Made by a program: the position numbers and the translations under genes
Source of the DNA: UBA5070 sp035604215
GTDB taxonomy: Bacteria > Fibrobacterota > Fibrobacteria > UBA5070
Direction: 5' to 3'
Assembly: GCA_035604215.1 (NCBI GenBank)
Contig: DATNIW010000062.1
Span: forward strand, 1-20,738
Length of the DNA: 20,738 bases
The notes under the pieces: generated by a model
Databases searched by the model: none
Told to the model about the DNA's origin: nothing
The model's input: the letters and a program-made list of their open reading frames with translations, nothing else
In this document: in pieces, positions 7,455 to 18,009 of the stretch
Layout of the letters: each line of letters opens with the position of its first letter
Numbering within the stretch: position 1 is the stretch's first letter

Positions 7455-7919
7455 ATGAAGCACGGAGTCAAAGGAAATCGACTGGGACGCCCGGCGTCCC
7501 ACCGCAAGGCGTTGTTGTCCAACCTGGCCACCTCGGTCCTCAGGCAAGGACTGAAGGAAAACCAGATCGAACGGCAGATCCGCACCACGGTGGCCAAGGC
7601 CAAGACCGTCAGACCACTGGTCGAGAAGCTGATCACCTTCGCCAAGAAGGGCGATCTTTCCGCGCGTCGCGAAGCCGCCAAGGTCATCCACGACCACGAA
7701 GTCCTGCAGGGACTCTTCGAGACCATCGGACCCCGGTACGCGGAACGGCAAGGCGGGTACACCCGGGTCCTGAAGATGGACATGGAGCGGGCCGGGGACG
7801 CCGCGTCGATGGCGATCATCACGCTGGTGGAAGACAAGCTTGAAAAGAAGGTCCGCAAGCCAAAGGCTTCGAGACCCACCAAGAAGGTCGACATCACGGA
7901 AGCGGCTCCCTCCGTCTGA
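7455..7919 (+). CDS. rplQ: 50S ribosomal protein L17
   Basis: A 154-residue product. The first 120 residues match L17: MKHGVKGNRLGRPASHRKALLSNLATSVL at the N-terminus, IRTTVAKAKTVRPLVEKLITFAKKGD in the middle, and RYAERQGGYTRVLKM near residue 100. A Lys/Pro-rich extension of about 30 residues ends the protein, a variable region in this family. L17 surrounds the polypeptide exit tunnel mouth. It is the last gene of the ribosomal-protein locus: a perfect hairpin with a U tract starts 60 nt after its stop. Confidence 0.97.
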   Translation: MKHGVKGNRLGRPASHRKALLSNLATSVLRQGLKENQIERQIRTTVAKAKTVRPLVEKLITFAKKGDLSARREAAKVIHDHEVLQGLFETIGPRYAERQGGYTRVLKMDMERAGDAASMAIITLVEDKLEKKVRKPKASRPTKKVDITEAAPSV

Positions 7920-7978
7920 TCCACCCGACCGCGTCGAAGGCGAACTTCGACGAAACGCGGGTTCGGTTCCGCATTTCC

Positions 7979-8017
7979 AACCAGATCCACATCTCCGTGG
8001 ATCTGGTTTTTCGTTTT
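7979..8017 (+). terminator. Intrinsic terminator of the ribosomal-protein operon
   Basis: A perfect 12-bp stem: arms 7979-7990 and 7997-8008 (AACCAGATCCAC / GTGGATCTGGTT), loop ATCTCC, then a T-rich tail TTTTTCGTTTT (8007-8017, overlapping the last stem bases). Placement 60 nt after rplQ and before an unrelated gene fits Rho-independent termination of the ribosomal transcript. Confidence 0.92.
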
Positions 8018-8145
8018 CTCCCCGGTGGGTTCATCCCCATTCCTCCATCCCGGGTCCAACGGCAAGCGAGCATGGCGCCAAGGGTCTAGCTTTGGAAGAC
8101 AGGACCCGCGAGCCCAACGCGAACCGATCGGAGCGAACGCGAAGC

Positions 8146-10530
8146 ATGAAATACGGCCACTTCGACGACAAGGCCAGGGAGTACGTCATCACCCGGCCGG
8201 ACACTCCCAAATCCTGGATCAACTACCTGGGTTCGCGTCTCTACGGCGGGATCATCACCCAGAACGCCGGCGGATACAGCTTCTACAAGTCCGGGGGTAC
8301 CGGAAGGATCCTGAGGATGCGGTTCAACGGATTGCCGGTGGACCAACCCGGGCGATACCTGTACCTGAGGGACGACCAGACCGGGAACTTCTGGTCCGCA
8401 TCCTGGCAGCCGGTGGCGAAGCCATTGGACAAATATTGGTCCAAGGTGCGCCACGGACTGGGCTACTCCGTCTTCGAGGCCGAGTACGAAGGCATCTACA
8501 CCGAACTGACCGTCTTCATCCCCAAGGGTCAGGCTTTCGAATACTGGGCCTTGAAGGTCATGAACACGAGCCATCGGCGAAGGACGATTTCGGTGTTCTC
8601 CTACGCGGAACTCGCGAACAACTGGAACTATCGACAGGACCTGGAAAACCTGCAGTACAGCCAATACACGCTGCAGATGTCCGTTCAGGACGGAATGATC
8701 CGCTGGCGGAACGCCACCAATCCGGGATTCGAGGAACTCTGGTTCGCGCTTTCGGGAGCGCCGGTAATCTCCTTCGACACGGATCGGGACGTCTTCCTGG
8801 GCCCTTATCGAACCCAGAGGGAACCCCTGGCTGTGGAACGGGGACGCTGTTCGGATTCCATCGCCGTCGGCGACAACGGATGCGCCAGCCTCCATTCGAC
8901 CTTGGACCTCAAGACCGGCGAGAACCGGGACCTGGTCTACCTGCTTGGCATGGGTTCGCCCTCCGAGTCCTGGCGCGATCTACCGTCGGGAAGATCCATC
9001 GTGAAGGAATTCGGCTCCCCGGAGCGGCTTGGCCAGGAACTGGCTGCCACCAAGGCCGAATGGTCCGCCCATCTGGACACCCTGCAGGTCTCGACTCCCG
9101 ATCCGGAGTTGGACTCCATGGTCAACGTATGGCACGCGTACCAGACGCACATGACCTTCAACTGGTCTCGCGGAGTTTCGCTCGTGGAGGCCGGCGATCG
9201 GGACGGACTGGGATATCGGGACACCGTGCAGGACATCCTGGCGATCACCCATTCCATCCCCGTCGCCGCGGAAGAACGCCTCGACCTGATCCTCTCCGGT
9301 CAGACGTCGGCGGGCGGCGGCTGTCCGCTGGTCAAGCCCTTGACGCACAAGCCAGGCCACGAAAAGGCACCCACCGACGAACAGTACCGGTCCGACGACA
9401 CGCTGTGGCTTCCCATCACCGTTTCGAATTTCGTCTACGAGACGGGAAACCTGGGATATCTCGAGAAGATGGTTCCCTACGCCGACAAGGGCGAAGCCAC
9501 GGTCTACGGACATCTGAAGCAGGCCCTCCAGTTCTCCATCGACCACAAGGGGCGGAACGGCCTGATCCAGGGACTCCACGCCGATTGGAACGACTGCATC
9601 AAGTTCGGGACCACAGGGGAATCCCTGTTCACCACATTCATGTTCCACCTGGGATGCCGGATCGTGTCCGATTTGGCTCGGTTGGCGGGACGTCCCTCGG
9701 ACGCGACCTGGGCGGATGCCCATGCGGACAAGGTGCTGGAAGACATCCAGCGGTCCTCGTGGGACGGCGAGTGGTTCCTGCGCGCGATCTCGGCGACCGG
9801 CGGTACGCTGGGTTCCCGCCGGAATCCCGAGGGATCCATCTACCTGAACGCCCAGACCTGGGCGGTCATCTCCGGAGCGGCCACGCCGGAGCAGGCGACC
9901 CAGTGCATGGAGTCGGTCCGGACCCATCTGGCGACCGAACACGGACTGCTGCTGTGCGACCCCCCACACACCCTCCCGGATCCCCACATCCAGCTTCCTC
10001 TGCTCGTGTATCCGCCCGGCCACAAGGAAAACGCCGGCATTTTCTGTCACTCAAATTCCTGGGCCGTGGTGGCGGAATGCATGCTGGGAAACGGGGACCT
10101 GGCCCACGAATACTACCGGAGCTACCTGCCCGCCCGGTACAATGCGACGGCGGAAATCCGGCAGGTCGAGCCATACGTCTATTGCCAGTTCACCCACGGA
10201 AAGACCTCGCCGCGCTTCGGGCAGAGCCGGAATCCTTGGCTCACGGGAACCGCCTCCTGGAGCTACATCGCCGTCACGCAGCACATCCTCGGCCTTCGGC
10301 CGGTGATCGACGGACTCCGGATCGACCCGTGCATTCCCCGGGAGTGGAAGACATTTTCCGTCCGCCGGCGTTTCCGCGGCCGCATCCTGGAGATCGCCGT
10401 CGACAATCCCTCCGGGCTGTCGAAAGGCGTCCGGAGGATGGACCTCAACGGAAGGACGATCGAAGGCGACGTCCTCCCGGAAGCCGAACTCGGGACGGTG
10501 AACCGGATTCGCATCGTCCTGGAGGCGTGA
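8146..10530 (+). CDS. GH94 family disaccharide/oligosaccharide phosphorylase (cellobiose or chitobiose phosphorylase-like)
   Basis: A 794-residue protein with the full GH94 layout: N-terminal beta-sandwich domain (about 1-290), helical linker, (alpha/alpha)6 catalytic barrel (about 320-710) and a short C-terminal beta domain. The start MKYGHFDDKAREYVITRPDTP and NAGGYSFY (residues 40-47) are typical of cellobiose and N,N'-diacetylchitobiose phosphorylases. ADWNDC (479-484) carries the general acid; GLGYRDTVQD (354-363), FCHSNSW (633-639) and WLTGTAS (698-704) correspond to the substrate- and phosphate-binding segments. Such enzymes cleave beta-1,4 disaccharides with phosphate, conserving bond energy as sugar-1-phosphate. 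No signal peptide, so cytoplasmic. Segments such as GRCSDS and DPCIP recall chitobiose phosphorylase from memory, but substrate is not settled. The ATG at 8146 fits the family N-terminus; an upstream in-frame opening would cross the terminator. It is a single-gene unit. Confidence 0.93.
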   Translation: MKYGHFDDKAREYVITRPDTPKSWINYLGSRLYGGIITQNAGGYSFYKSGGTGRILRMRFNGLPVDQPGRYLYLRDDQTGNFWSASWQPVAKPLDKYWSKVRHGLGYSVFEAEYEGIYTELTVFIPKGQAFEYWALKVMNTSHRRRTISVFSYAELANNWNYRQDLENLQYSQYTLQMSVQDGMIRWRNATNPGFEELWFALSGAPVISFDTDRDVFLGPYRTQREPLAVERGRCSDSIAVGDNGCASLHSTLDLKTGENRDLVYLLGMGSPSESWRDLPSGRSIVKEFGSPERLGQELAATKAEWSAHLDTLQVSTPDPELDSMVNVWHAYQTHMTFNWSRGVSLVEAGDRDGLGYRDTVQDILAITHSIPVAAEERLDLILSGQTSAGGGCPLVKPLTHKPGHEKAPTDEQYRSDDTLWLPITVSNFVYETGNLGYLEKMVPYADKGEATVYGHLKQALQFSIDHKGRNGLIQGLHADWNDCIKFGTTGESLFTTFMFHLGCRIVSDLARLAGRPSDATWADAHADKVLEDIQRSSWDGEWFLRAISATGGTLGSRRNPEGSIYLNAQTWAVISGAATPEQATQCMESVRTHLATEHGLLLCDPPHTLPDPHIQLPLLVYPPGHKENAGIFCHSNSWAVVAECMLGNGDLAHEYYRSYLPARYNATAEIRQVEPYVYCQFTHGKTSPRFGQSRNPWLTGTASWSYIAVTQHILGLRPVIDGLRIDPCIPREWKTFSVRRRFRGRILEIAVDNPSGLSKGVRRMDLNGRTIEGDVLPEAELGTVNRIRIVLEA

Positions 10531-10563
10531 AGACTCCAGCAGGGAGTTTTCCGCTTTCGGGTC

Positions 10564-10592
10564 TTGACGCGTCCAGACGTCGATCCTATATT
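10564..10592 (+). promoter_or_regulatory. Sigma70-type promoter of the 23S-5S rRNA unit
   Basis: TTGACG (10564-10569) and TATATT (10587-10592) are separated by exactly 17 bp. The site is in the intergenic gap after the GH94 stop at 10530 and about 175 bp before the 23S gene, facing it. The near-consensus boxes and ideal spacing make it the obvious start of an independent rRNA transcript. Confidence 0.8.
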
Positions 10593-10646
10593 TTCAAACC
10601 CTTCTGGTGACCAGTTCACCCATCGGGGCCCGGGCTCGGGAGAGCC

Positions 10647-10657
10647 GTTCTTTGACA
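10647..10657 (+). promoter_or_regulatory. boxA-like antitermination element in the 23S leader
   Basis: GTTCTTTGACA closely resembles the rRNA-leader boxA consensus (TGCTCTTTAACA class), which loads NusB/S10 to protect long untranslated rRNA transcripts from Rho. It lies about 50 nt downstream of the predicted promoter -10 box and about 110 nt before 23S. Confidence 0.65.
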
Positions 10658-10745
10658 GGTTGGGCGTCTAAACAGGCGCGAGCGGAAGACTTTGCGAGGC
10701 GGATGGTGCGCGCATGCCGAGAGGCGTGTGGGTACGGTTTGACTT

Positions 10746-10767
10746 GTGAAGGAGAGTGGATGCGAGT

Positions 10768-10769
<2 letters not shown>
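10746..10769 (+). other. 5' arm of the 23S rRNA precursor processing stem
   Basis: Bases 10746-10764 pair with 13697-13717 beyond the 3' end of 23S. The core is 7 uninterrupted pairs (10754-10760 with 13701-13707), extended on both sides with a few mismatches and a 2-nt bulge. It continues into the terminal helix of mature 23S (10766-10769 with 13692-13695). This is the usual RNase III cleavage stem. Confidence 0.7.
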
Positions 10770-13691
<2,922 letters not shown>

Positions 13692-13695
<4 letters not shown>

Positions 13696-13718
13696 ACGCC
13701 TCCACTCACCCCTTCGCA
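13692..13718 (+). other. 3' arm of the 23S rRNA precursor processing stem
   Basis: CCTCCACTCACC and the following CTTCGC pair with the 5' leader arm at 10746-10764. Together they would clamp the 23S precursor into a closed loop for RNase III processing, separating 23S from 5S. Confidence 0.68.
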
Positions 13719-13785
13719 ATCAATCGAAAATCCACTTCGCAAAGTCTTCCAGACTCGCTCCCGTTTCGGCACACCAGCCCATGAT

Positions 13786-13904
13786 CTGTGGTGGCGTTAG
13801 CGAGAAGGCCACACCTGTTCCCATCCCGAACACAGCAGTTAAGCTTCTCAGCGCCAATGGTACTTGGGCCGTAAGACCCCAGGGAGAGTAGGTCGCCGCC
13901 ACAA
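13786..13904 (+). rRNA. rrf: 5S ribosomal RNA
   Basis: About 118 nt. Helix I is formed by TGTGGTGGCG (13787-13796) with CGCCGCCACA (13894-13903), one G-U pair. The conserved loop region CACCTGTTCCCATCCCGAACACAG and the AGGGAGAGTAGG segment before helix I closure are diagnostic. It lies 90 nt after 23S with no tRNA in the spacer. The ends follow helix I and may be off by 1-2 nt. Confidence 0.95.
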
Positions 13905-13912
13905 CCCCATCA

Positions 13913-13953
13913 GAAGCCCCGCCGGAAAACTCCGGCGGGGCTTCGTCTTTCTT
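13913..13953 (+). terminator. Intrinsic terminator of the rRNA unit
   Basis: A perfect 14-bp GC-rich stem, GAAGCCCCGCCGGA (13913-13926) and its complement (13931-13944), closes an AAAC loop. The pyrimidine tail GTCTTTCTT follows. It starts about 10 nt after 5S. The same hairpin lies about 55 nt beyond the stop of the convergent glycosyltransferase gene, but on that strand there is no U tract, so a role there is uncertain. Confidence 0.9.
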
Positions 13954-13999
13954 GCTCTACGCACCAACTGCTCCCGGGAGGGGGGGATTCATTACTGGG

Positions 14000-15280
14000 C
14001 TAAAGGAACTGAAAGGCCTCGTGCCGGGGCCATTTTTCCATGCCTGCGCGCAAGAATCCGTCAGCTTGGGTTCCCGCTCCCGATTGTCTCAAGGCCCGGA
14101 CAAGTGCCGCCCAGATTTCGGGGTCATCCCCGTCCTTCTCCAAGCACCACGCGTACAGCTCGGCGGCCCGCGCGGGTAGACCTTGCCGGAGGTAGGCATC
14201 CGCCAAGGAGGAACGCGATGGCCGCTGGTCTTCGAGCACCATCTTCAGGATCTTGAGGATGTCCACGCCCAGGGACTCCCTGCCGTGCGAACGCCAGTGC
14301 TCCGCGAGCACCTGCAATGGACGGATGGAGGCCAGCTTGGGGTCCACGGGCAGAAGCATTTGTCGAACCCGTGGAGTGAACGCCTTTTCCCAGAAGGTCA
14401 GGGCTGCCTCCGCCCCTTCCACCTTGTCCCAGACCTCGGCGACCAGACTGGTCTGGTTGGGATGCCAGGAGGCCGGATCGGGATCGAGGGTTTCCTTGTA
14501 GATGCGGTAGGCGCCGTCGACATCTCCCGCTGCGAGACGCAGGGACGCCAAGTGGGAGGGAAGAACGGACGCGAGGTGCTTGTCGGGATCGCCGGCGCGA
14601 ACCAGGTCCAACGCCTTCCGGAATCCCCGTTCGGCCTCCTTGGCATCACCCAGATCTTGTGCCGTCGTGGCCAGTTGGTACCACTGGATGGCTCCCGCAT
14701 CGCCGGCGTGGACTCGGGCTTCGAGGATCTCCCGATTCCGCTCCTGTTTGCCGCGGATCGTCGTCGGATCGGTGTATCCGGTGTGGTGGATCAGGATGTC
14801 GGTGTAGTCGACCTCCAAACCCAACTCGACCAGGCTGGGATAGACCTGTTCGTGGACGGCACCGTGGAAACGAAGCCGAGGGTGGTTGGGGAACATCCGG
14901 ATCTGCGAAAACTCCGTTCCGGTGGAGCCGCCGTCCAGGGTGTTTTTGACAAGAAACGACACCGCGCGATCCGGAGTTCCGGAGGCGATCTCGAGGATGG
15001 GCTGGACGGAGCGGAAGGGAAGCCTGTCGTCCGCGTCCATCCACAGAACCCAAGGCGGATTCCCCGCATGGTCGAGGCTCACGTTGCGGGCCGCGGCGAA
15101 ATCGGAGCGCCATTTCCAGGACACCACTTCGGCCCCCGCGTTTCGCGCGATGGACACGGTCCGATCGGTGGAACCGGTATCGACCACGACCAAACGCGCC
15201 CCGAGAACGGCAACCGATTCCAGGAGAGCGGGGAGGTTGGCCTCCTCGTTCTTCACGATCATGCAAAGGGAGATCCTCAT
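14000..15280 (-). CDS. Family 2 glycosyltransferase with C-terminal TPR-like region
   Basis: The product is 426 residues. Residues 1-160 are a GT-A family-2 domain: MRISLCMIVKNEEANLPALLES at the start, VVVDTGSTDRT (31-41) for nucleotide-sugar binding, and VLWMDADD (78-85) with the DxD-type metal motif. FHGAVHEQVYP (138-148) follows, typical of the GT2 group that carries TPR repeats. Residues about 190-426 are helical with degenerate TPR units. The expected role is transfer of a sugar onto a protein or cell-surface glycan; the acceptor is unknown. No signal peptide or membrane helix is evident. The ATG at 15280 overlaps the upstream gene stop by 4 nt (ATGA) and starts exactly at the GT2 motif. 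A much longer in-frame opening (to 15964) is a shadow of the TPR gene. Confidence 0.9.
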   Translation of the reverse strand: MRISLCMIVKNEEANLPALLESVAVLGARLVVVDTGSTDRTVSIARNAGAEVVSWKWRSDFAAARNVSLDHAGNPPWVLWMDADDRLPFRSVQPILEIASGTPDRAVSFLVKNTLDGGSTGTEFSQIRMFPNHPRLRFHGAVHEQVYPSLVELGLEVDYTDILIHHTGYTDPTTIRGKQERNREILEARVHAGDAGAIQWYQLATTAQDLGDAKEAERGFRKALDLVRAGDPDKHLASVLPSHLASLRLAAGDVDGAYRIYKETLDPDPASWHPNQTSLVAEVWDKVEGAEAALTFWEKAFTPRVRQMLLPVDPKLASIRPLQVLAEHWRSHGRESLGVDILKILKMVLEDQRPSRSSLADAYLRQGLPARAAELYAWCLEKDGDDPEIWAALVRALRQSGAGTQADGFLRAGMEKWPRHEAFQFL

Positions 15281-15930
15281 CCGCGGCGCAGCGAAACGGC
15301 GCGGGAGAGCAGTCCCGCGGCCACTCCCATGGAGGAGAGGGCGGCGACGACCTGTTCCCCGGTGATGGTCTCCTGGCAGGTCTCCGCCCAGTTCAGGACG
15401 GAATCCTCGTCCGAGGGGTCCAAGCGCACGGCCATCTCGAAAAACGCTCGCGATGCGTTCACGTACCCATGCCGGAAGCAGGCGACTCCGATTCCGCACC
15501 AGGCCCGGGCCAACGCCGGGTCCTGGTCCAAGGCTTGGATGAAGGTGTGCAAGCCTTCCTGGAGCCGGTTCTCCTGGATCTGGGATTCGCCGGACGCGCA
15601 CAGGGCCGTGGAGGGCGGGTCGCCCGCATCCCGGACAACCGCGGCCAATTCGACTTCCCTGCCCAGCTCCCGGGCGAGATCCGACAGGTTCGCCATGTTG
15701 TCCGGATCCCCGGGATCCAGGCGCCATGCCTGCATGGCCGCAGTCCAGGAATCCTCGACGCGCCCCAGCCGGTGGAAAACCACCGACAAGCCCTGCCACG
15801 CCTTGCCGCTGTCCGGGTTGGCTTCCTTGGCCCGTTGGAAGGACATCAAGGCGTCGTCCCACCGCCCCTGGGCGGCGGCGAGCTCTCCGCCCTGAAGATG
15901 GGAAGATTCCGGCAGCGTCTCTGAGGTCAT
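15277..15930 (-). CDS. Tetratricopeptide repeat protein
   Basis: A 217-residue soluble protein built mostly from TPR helices. Units can be traced at about residues 8-41 (GRWDDALMSFQRAKEANPDS), 42-75 (GKAWQGLSVVFHRLG, then AWRLDPGDP), 109-142 and 142-175 (ARAWCGIGVACFRHGYVNASRAFFEMAVRLDPSD). No catalytic motif or signal peptide is seen, so it is probably an interaction scaffold. A strong ribosome binding site (GGGAGGTGAG) precedes the ATG at 15930. The 4-nt overlap with the downstream glycosyltransferase gene suggests coupled translation and a shared role, perhaps binding or presenting the acceptor; this is inference. Confidence 0.86.
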   Translation of the reverse strand: MTSETLPESSHLQGGELAAAQGRWDDALMSFQRAKEANPDSGKAWQGLSVVFHRLGRVEDSWTAAMQAWRLDPGDPDNMANLSDLARELGREVELAAVVRDAGDPPSTALCASGESQIQENRLQEGLHTFIQALDQDPALARAWCGIGVACFRHGYVNASRAFFEMAVRLDPSDEDSVLNWAETCQETITGEQVVAALSSMGVAAGLLSRAVSLRRG

Positions 15931-15996
15931 GAGATCTCACCTCCCGAACCTCCAAGGTATTCACAAGATCGCCCGGCGCGGGGGCGGAGCGGGGCC

Positions 15997-16020
15997 CGGT
16001 TGGCGGGTTCTGGCCAACCG
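15997..16020. promoter_or_regulatory. Perfect inverted repeat in the divergent intergenic region
   Basis: CGGTTGGC (15997-16004) and GCCAACCG (16013-16020) form a perfect 8-bp repeat with an 8-nt spacer, centred between the divergent TPR/glycosyltransferase unit and the gene starting at 16047. No T tract follows on either strand, so it is more like an operator or an mRNA-leader hairpin than a terminator. Function is inferred only from position. Confidence 0.4.
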
Positions 16021-16046
16021 CCGCGGCCGGATTGGACTAGGTTTCC

Positions 16047-17810
16047 GTGCCTCCCATGCCTTGGATCCGTGAACTTCTCGACGCCGCACCGTCTTCCCAG
16101 ATCGCCGAACTGCACGCCAGTCGGCTCGGTCGGACAGGAATCGTCCAGAGGACCAGGATGCGCGCCGATCTCGAGGAATGGATATCCGATCCCGTTCGGC
16201 TGGAACCCGTGGAAGGAGACGCCCGGGACCTGCTGTTCCGTTTGGCGTTCGCCGGGCCGCGTGGAATCGGCTCCCCGGGCGAAGGCATCACCGCGCTGGC
16301 CGCGGACCTGATGGCCTTCCAGACTCCGGAGCGGGACGGATGGCACGGCTTGGAGGATTGGGGACGGATCCTCCGCGAAGAATGGTTGGACGGCCGTCCA
16401 CTCCGTCCGCCTCCGCCCGCGGATCGACTGCCCTCTTCGCGGGCATGGGTCGAAGGACTGGCCGCCCTGACCGCTCGCATCGATCTGGGAGCTTGCCGCC
16501 TGACCAGGACCGGCGATCTCAACCGCCGCGACCGGCCAAGGCTCCGCGAGTCCTTCTTCCACTTGTCGGAATGCGGCGAGGAGGCCCAGGACGAATGCCT
16601 GGACCTGACGCTTTCGTTCCTGTCCGGGCGAGAACTCCTCCTGGCACGCGACAACCGCTTGGAATGCCATCCGGATCTGCTGCTCGCCTTGTCCTCTCCC
16701 CGCGACCTGGCCGACCAGGTGCGCCAGTGGTGGTTGCAGCGCGCCTTCGGCGAGAGCCGTTCGTGGTGGGATCACGTGTCCTGCCGCTGTCTGTCCGGCA
16801 TGGACGCCAGGACGGTGTGGGGATGGAGGCAGGACGCCGAAGTTCCTCCGGACTCTCCGGCGAAATGGATCTCGCTCCCCGCCGGTCTCCGCCAGGCCGT
16901 AGCCCTCGGACTGCTGGATGCCCGGACGGATTCCGGCAGCATCTCGCAGATCGGACCGCCGGGCGAGGACCTTCCCCTGCCCGACAAGTCCGCGACGGCC
17001 ACGGCCGATCTCCTCGTCTACTTGGCTCCCATGTCGCCCCCTCCCGTCCGTCGCTGGTTGGAAGCGGTTTCCATCCGGGAATCCGTCGGTCTCGTGAGCC
17101 GCTACCGCCTGGCGAGGGAGCCGGTCCTGGAGGCTGCGGCACATCCCATACTGGGCGAGGAGCTGCCGCTCCTGCTGGAAGCGATGGATCCTCCGCCTTC
17201 GGTGCGACGCGTCGTGCAGGAGTGGTTGGAAGCTCGACGCACCTGCCAGTTCGAGAGCCTCCGCGCCCTGCGGGTACGCGAGCCGGCACGCCAGAAGGAA
17301 TTGGCCGCCCTGCCCGCCGTCGCGGCGCTGGTTCGGGAATCCATACCGGGCTGGGGGTTCGTCGTGGACCCCGCGCGCGAGGCCGAGCTGCGTCGGGTGC
17401 TCCAAGGGCTGGGCTTCGACCCGCCGGACCCGCCATCTCCGGATCTGGTCTCCCTGGCCTGGACATCTCCCTATTCTCCGGATTTCCCTTTGGCCGCGAA
17501 CATGGAATGGCTGATGGAGCTGCCCGCCGACGAACCGCGTCGCGGAGCCATTTCGTCGAACTCCAAGTACGGTGAGGGCCTGAAGGAACTCCCCTTCCAG
17601 GATTTGATGCGGGTTGCGGAATACGCCACCCTGACCGACACCGAGGTGGAGGTGGTTCTCAAGGGCGGTTCCCAGAAACCCTTGCGCCTTCGCGTTCTCC
17701 GCATCGACAAGCGCAGGGAACCCGTGACTTTGGAGGTCCGTTCCACCGCCGGACGGGAAGATCGCGAGATCGCCCTCGAGACCATCCGGAAGATCCGGGT
17801 CTGCGACTAG
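16047..17810 (+). CDS. Large protein resembling helicase-associated (XPB/Ssl2 C-terminal-like) family, no ATPase
   Basis: A 587-residue soluble protein. No Walker A, signal peptide or membrane segment is visible. Several segments recall the bacterial 'helicase-associated' (Helicase_C_3, XPB/Ssl2-like) proteins. These are LTRTGDLNRRDRPRLRESF (152-170) followed by a Leu-rich helix and HPDLLLAL; YRLAREPVLEAAA (353-365) with PPPSVRRVVQEWLEAR (382-397); and IPGWGFVVDPAREAELRRVL (433-452). Residues about 515-587 (LMRVAEYATLTDTEVEVVL, then LRVLRIDKRREPVTLEV) look like a small beta-rich WYL-type ligand or nucleic-acid sensing domain. The assignment is from memory of patterns and needs a profile search. 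The start is GTG 16047 (TAGG 5 nt upstream) or ATG 16056. It is single and divergent from the TPR gene. A DNA-binding or regulatory role is inferred, not shown. Confidence 0.8.
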   Translation: MPPMPWIRELLDAAPSSQIAELHASRLGRTGIVQRTRMRADLEEWISDPVRLEPVEGDARDLLFRLAFAGPRGIGSPGEGITALAADLMAFQTPERDGWHGLEDWGRILREEWLDGRPLRPPPPADRLPSSRAWVEGLAALTARIDLGACRLTRTGDLNRRDRPRLRESFFHLSECGEEAQDECLDLTLSFLSGRELLLARDNRLECHPDLLLALSSPRDLADQVRQWWLQRAFGESRSWWDHVSCRCLSGMDARTVWGWRQDAEVPPDSPAKWISLPAGLRQAVALGLLDARTDSGSISQIGPPGEDLPLPDKSATATADLLVYLAPMSPPPVRRWLEAVSIRESVGLVSRYRLAREPVLEAAAHPILGEELPLLLEAMDPPPSVRRVVQEWLEARRTCQFESLRALRVREPARQKELAALPAVAALVRESIPGWGFVVDPAREAELRRVLQGLGFDPPDPPSPDLVSLAWTSPYSPDFPLAANMEWLMELPADEPRRGAISSNSKYGEGLKELPFQDLMRVAEYATLTDTEVEVVLKGGSQKPLRLRVLRIDKRREPVTLEVRSTAGREDREIALETIRKIRVCD

Positions 17811-17811
17811 G

Positions 17812-18009
17812 CTATTGGGCGGTCGGGCCCTTCGCGGCAGAGGATTCAGTGTCGTGGATTGCGGTCGGGATGGAATCCGAGGCCTTGGCGATGTGCTCGG
17901 GGATGTCGTAGGCAGACATCAACGATGCCCATCCTTTGGCCATCGTGATCTCGGGAAGCGTCGCGGTGCTCAACGCCACCGAGCTCCAGGTTTCGCAACG
18001 TGAAATCAT
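17812..18009 (-). CDS. Possible small protein, unrecognised
   Basis: A 65-residue open frame, ATG at 18009 to TAG at 17812, with a GGGGGG ribosome-binding-like run about 6-7 nt upstream. Most codons end in G or C, as in the neighbouring genes, supporting real coding. The sequence (ITMAKGWASLMSAYDIPEHIAKASDS in its centre) is mildly amphipathic with no known motif, Cys pair or membrane segment. The same frame stays open upstream into tonB, but that part is a shadow. It lies about 150 nt after the tonB stop on the same strand. It could instead be a decayed gene end. Its stop nearly abuts the convergent gene ending at 17810. Confidence 0.35.
   Translation of the reverse strand: MISRCETWSSVALSTATLPEITMAKGWASLMSAYDIPEHIAKASDSIPTAIHDTESSAAKGPTAQ

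Noticed and set aside
8025..10610. 861-codon plus-strand frame overlapping the GH94 gene
   Set aside because: Out-of-frame shadow, rich in Arg, Pro and Gly, without motifs; the GH94 frame matches its family end to end.
10652..10657. TTTGACA as a second -35 box before 23S
   Set aside because: No acceptable -10 box lies 16-18 bp downstream; the context GTTCTTTGACA fits a boxA antitermination motif better.
13696..13785. A tRNA between 23S and 5S
   Set aside because: The 90-nt spacer has no cloverleaf, T-arm (GTTCRA) or CCA-type end; it contains the processing-stem arm and unstructured sequence.
14183..15895. 570-codon plus-strand frame opposite the glycosyltransferase and TPR genes
   Set aside because: Antisense shadow; both minus-strand genes have recognisable domains, a strong ribosome binding site and a 4-nt overlap.
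15281..15964. N-terminal extension of the glycosyltransferase to 15964
   Set aside because: The extra 228 residues are Gly/Arg/Pro-rich and read opposite the codon pattern of the TPR gene in another frame; the GT2 domain begins exactly at 15280.
15927..17405. 492-codon minus-strand frame opposite the helicase-associated-like gene
   Set aside because: Gln/Arg/Gly-rich with no motif; it also overlaps the start of the TPR gene and its ribosome binding site.
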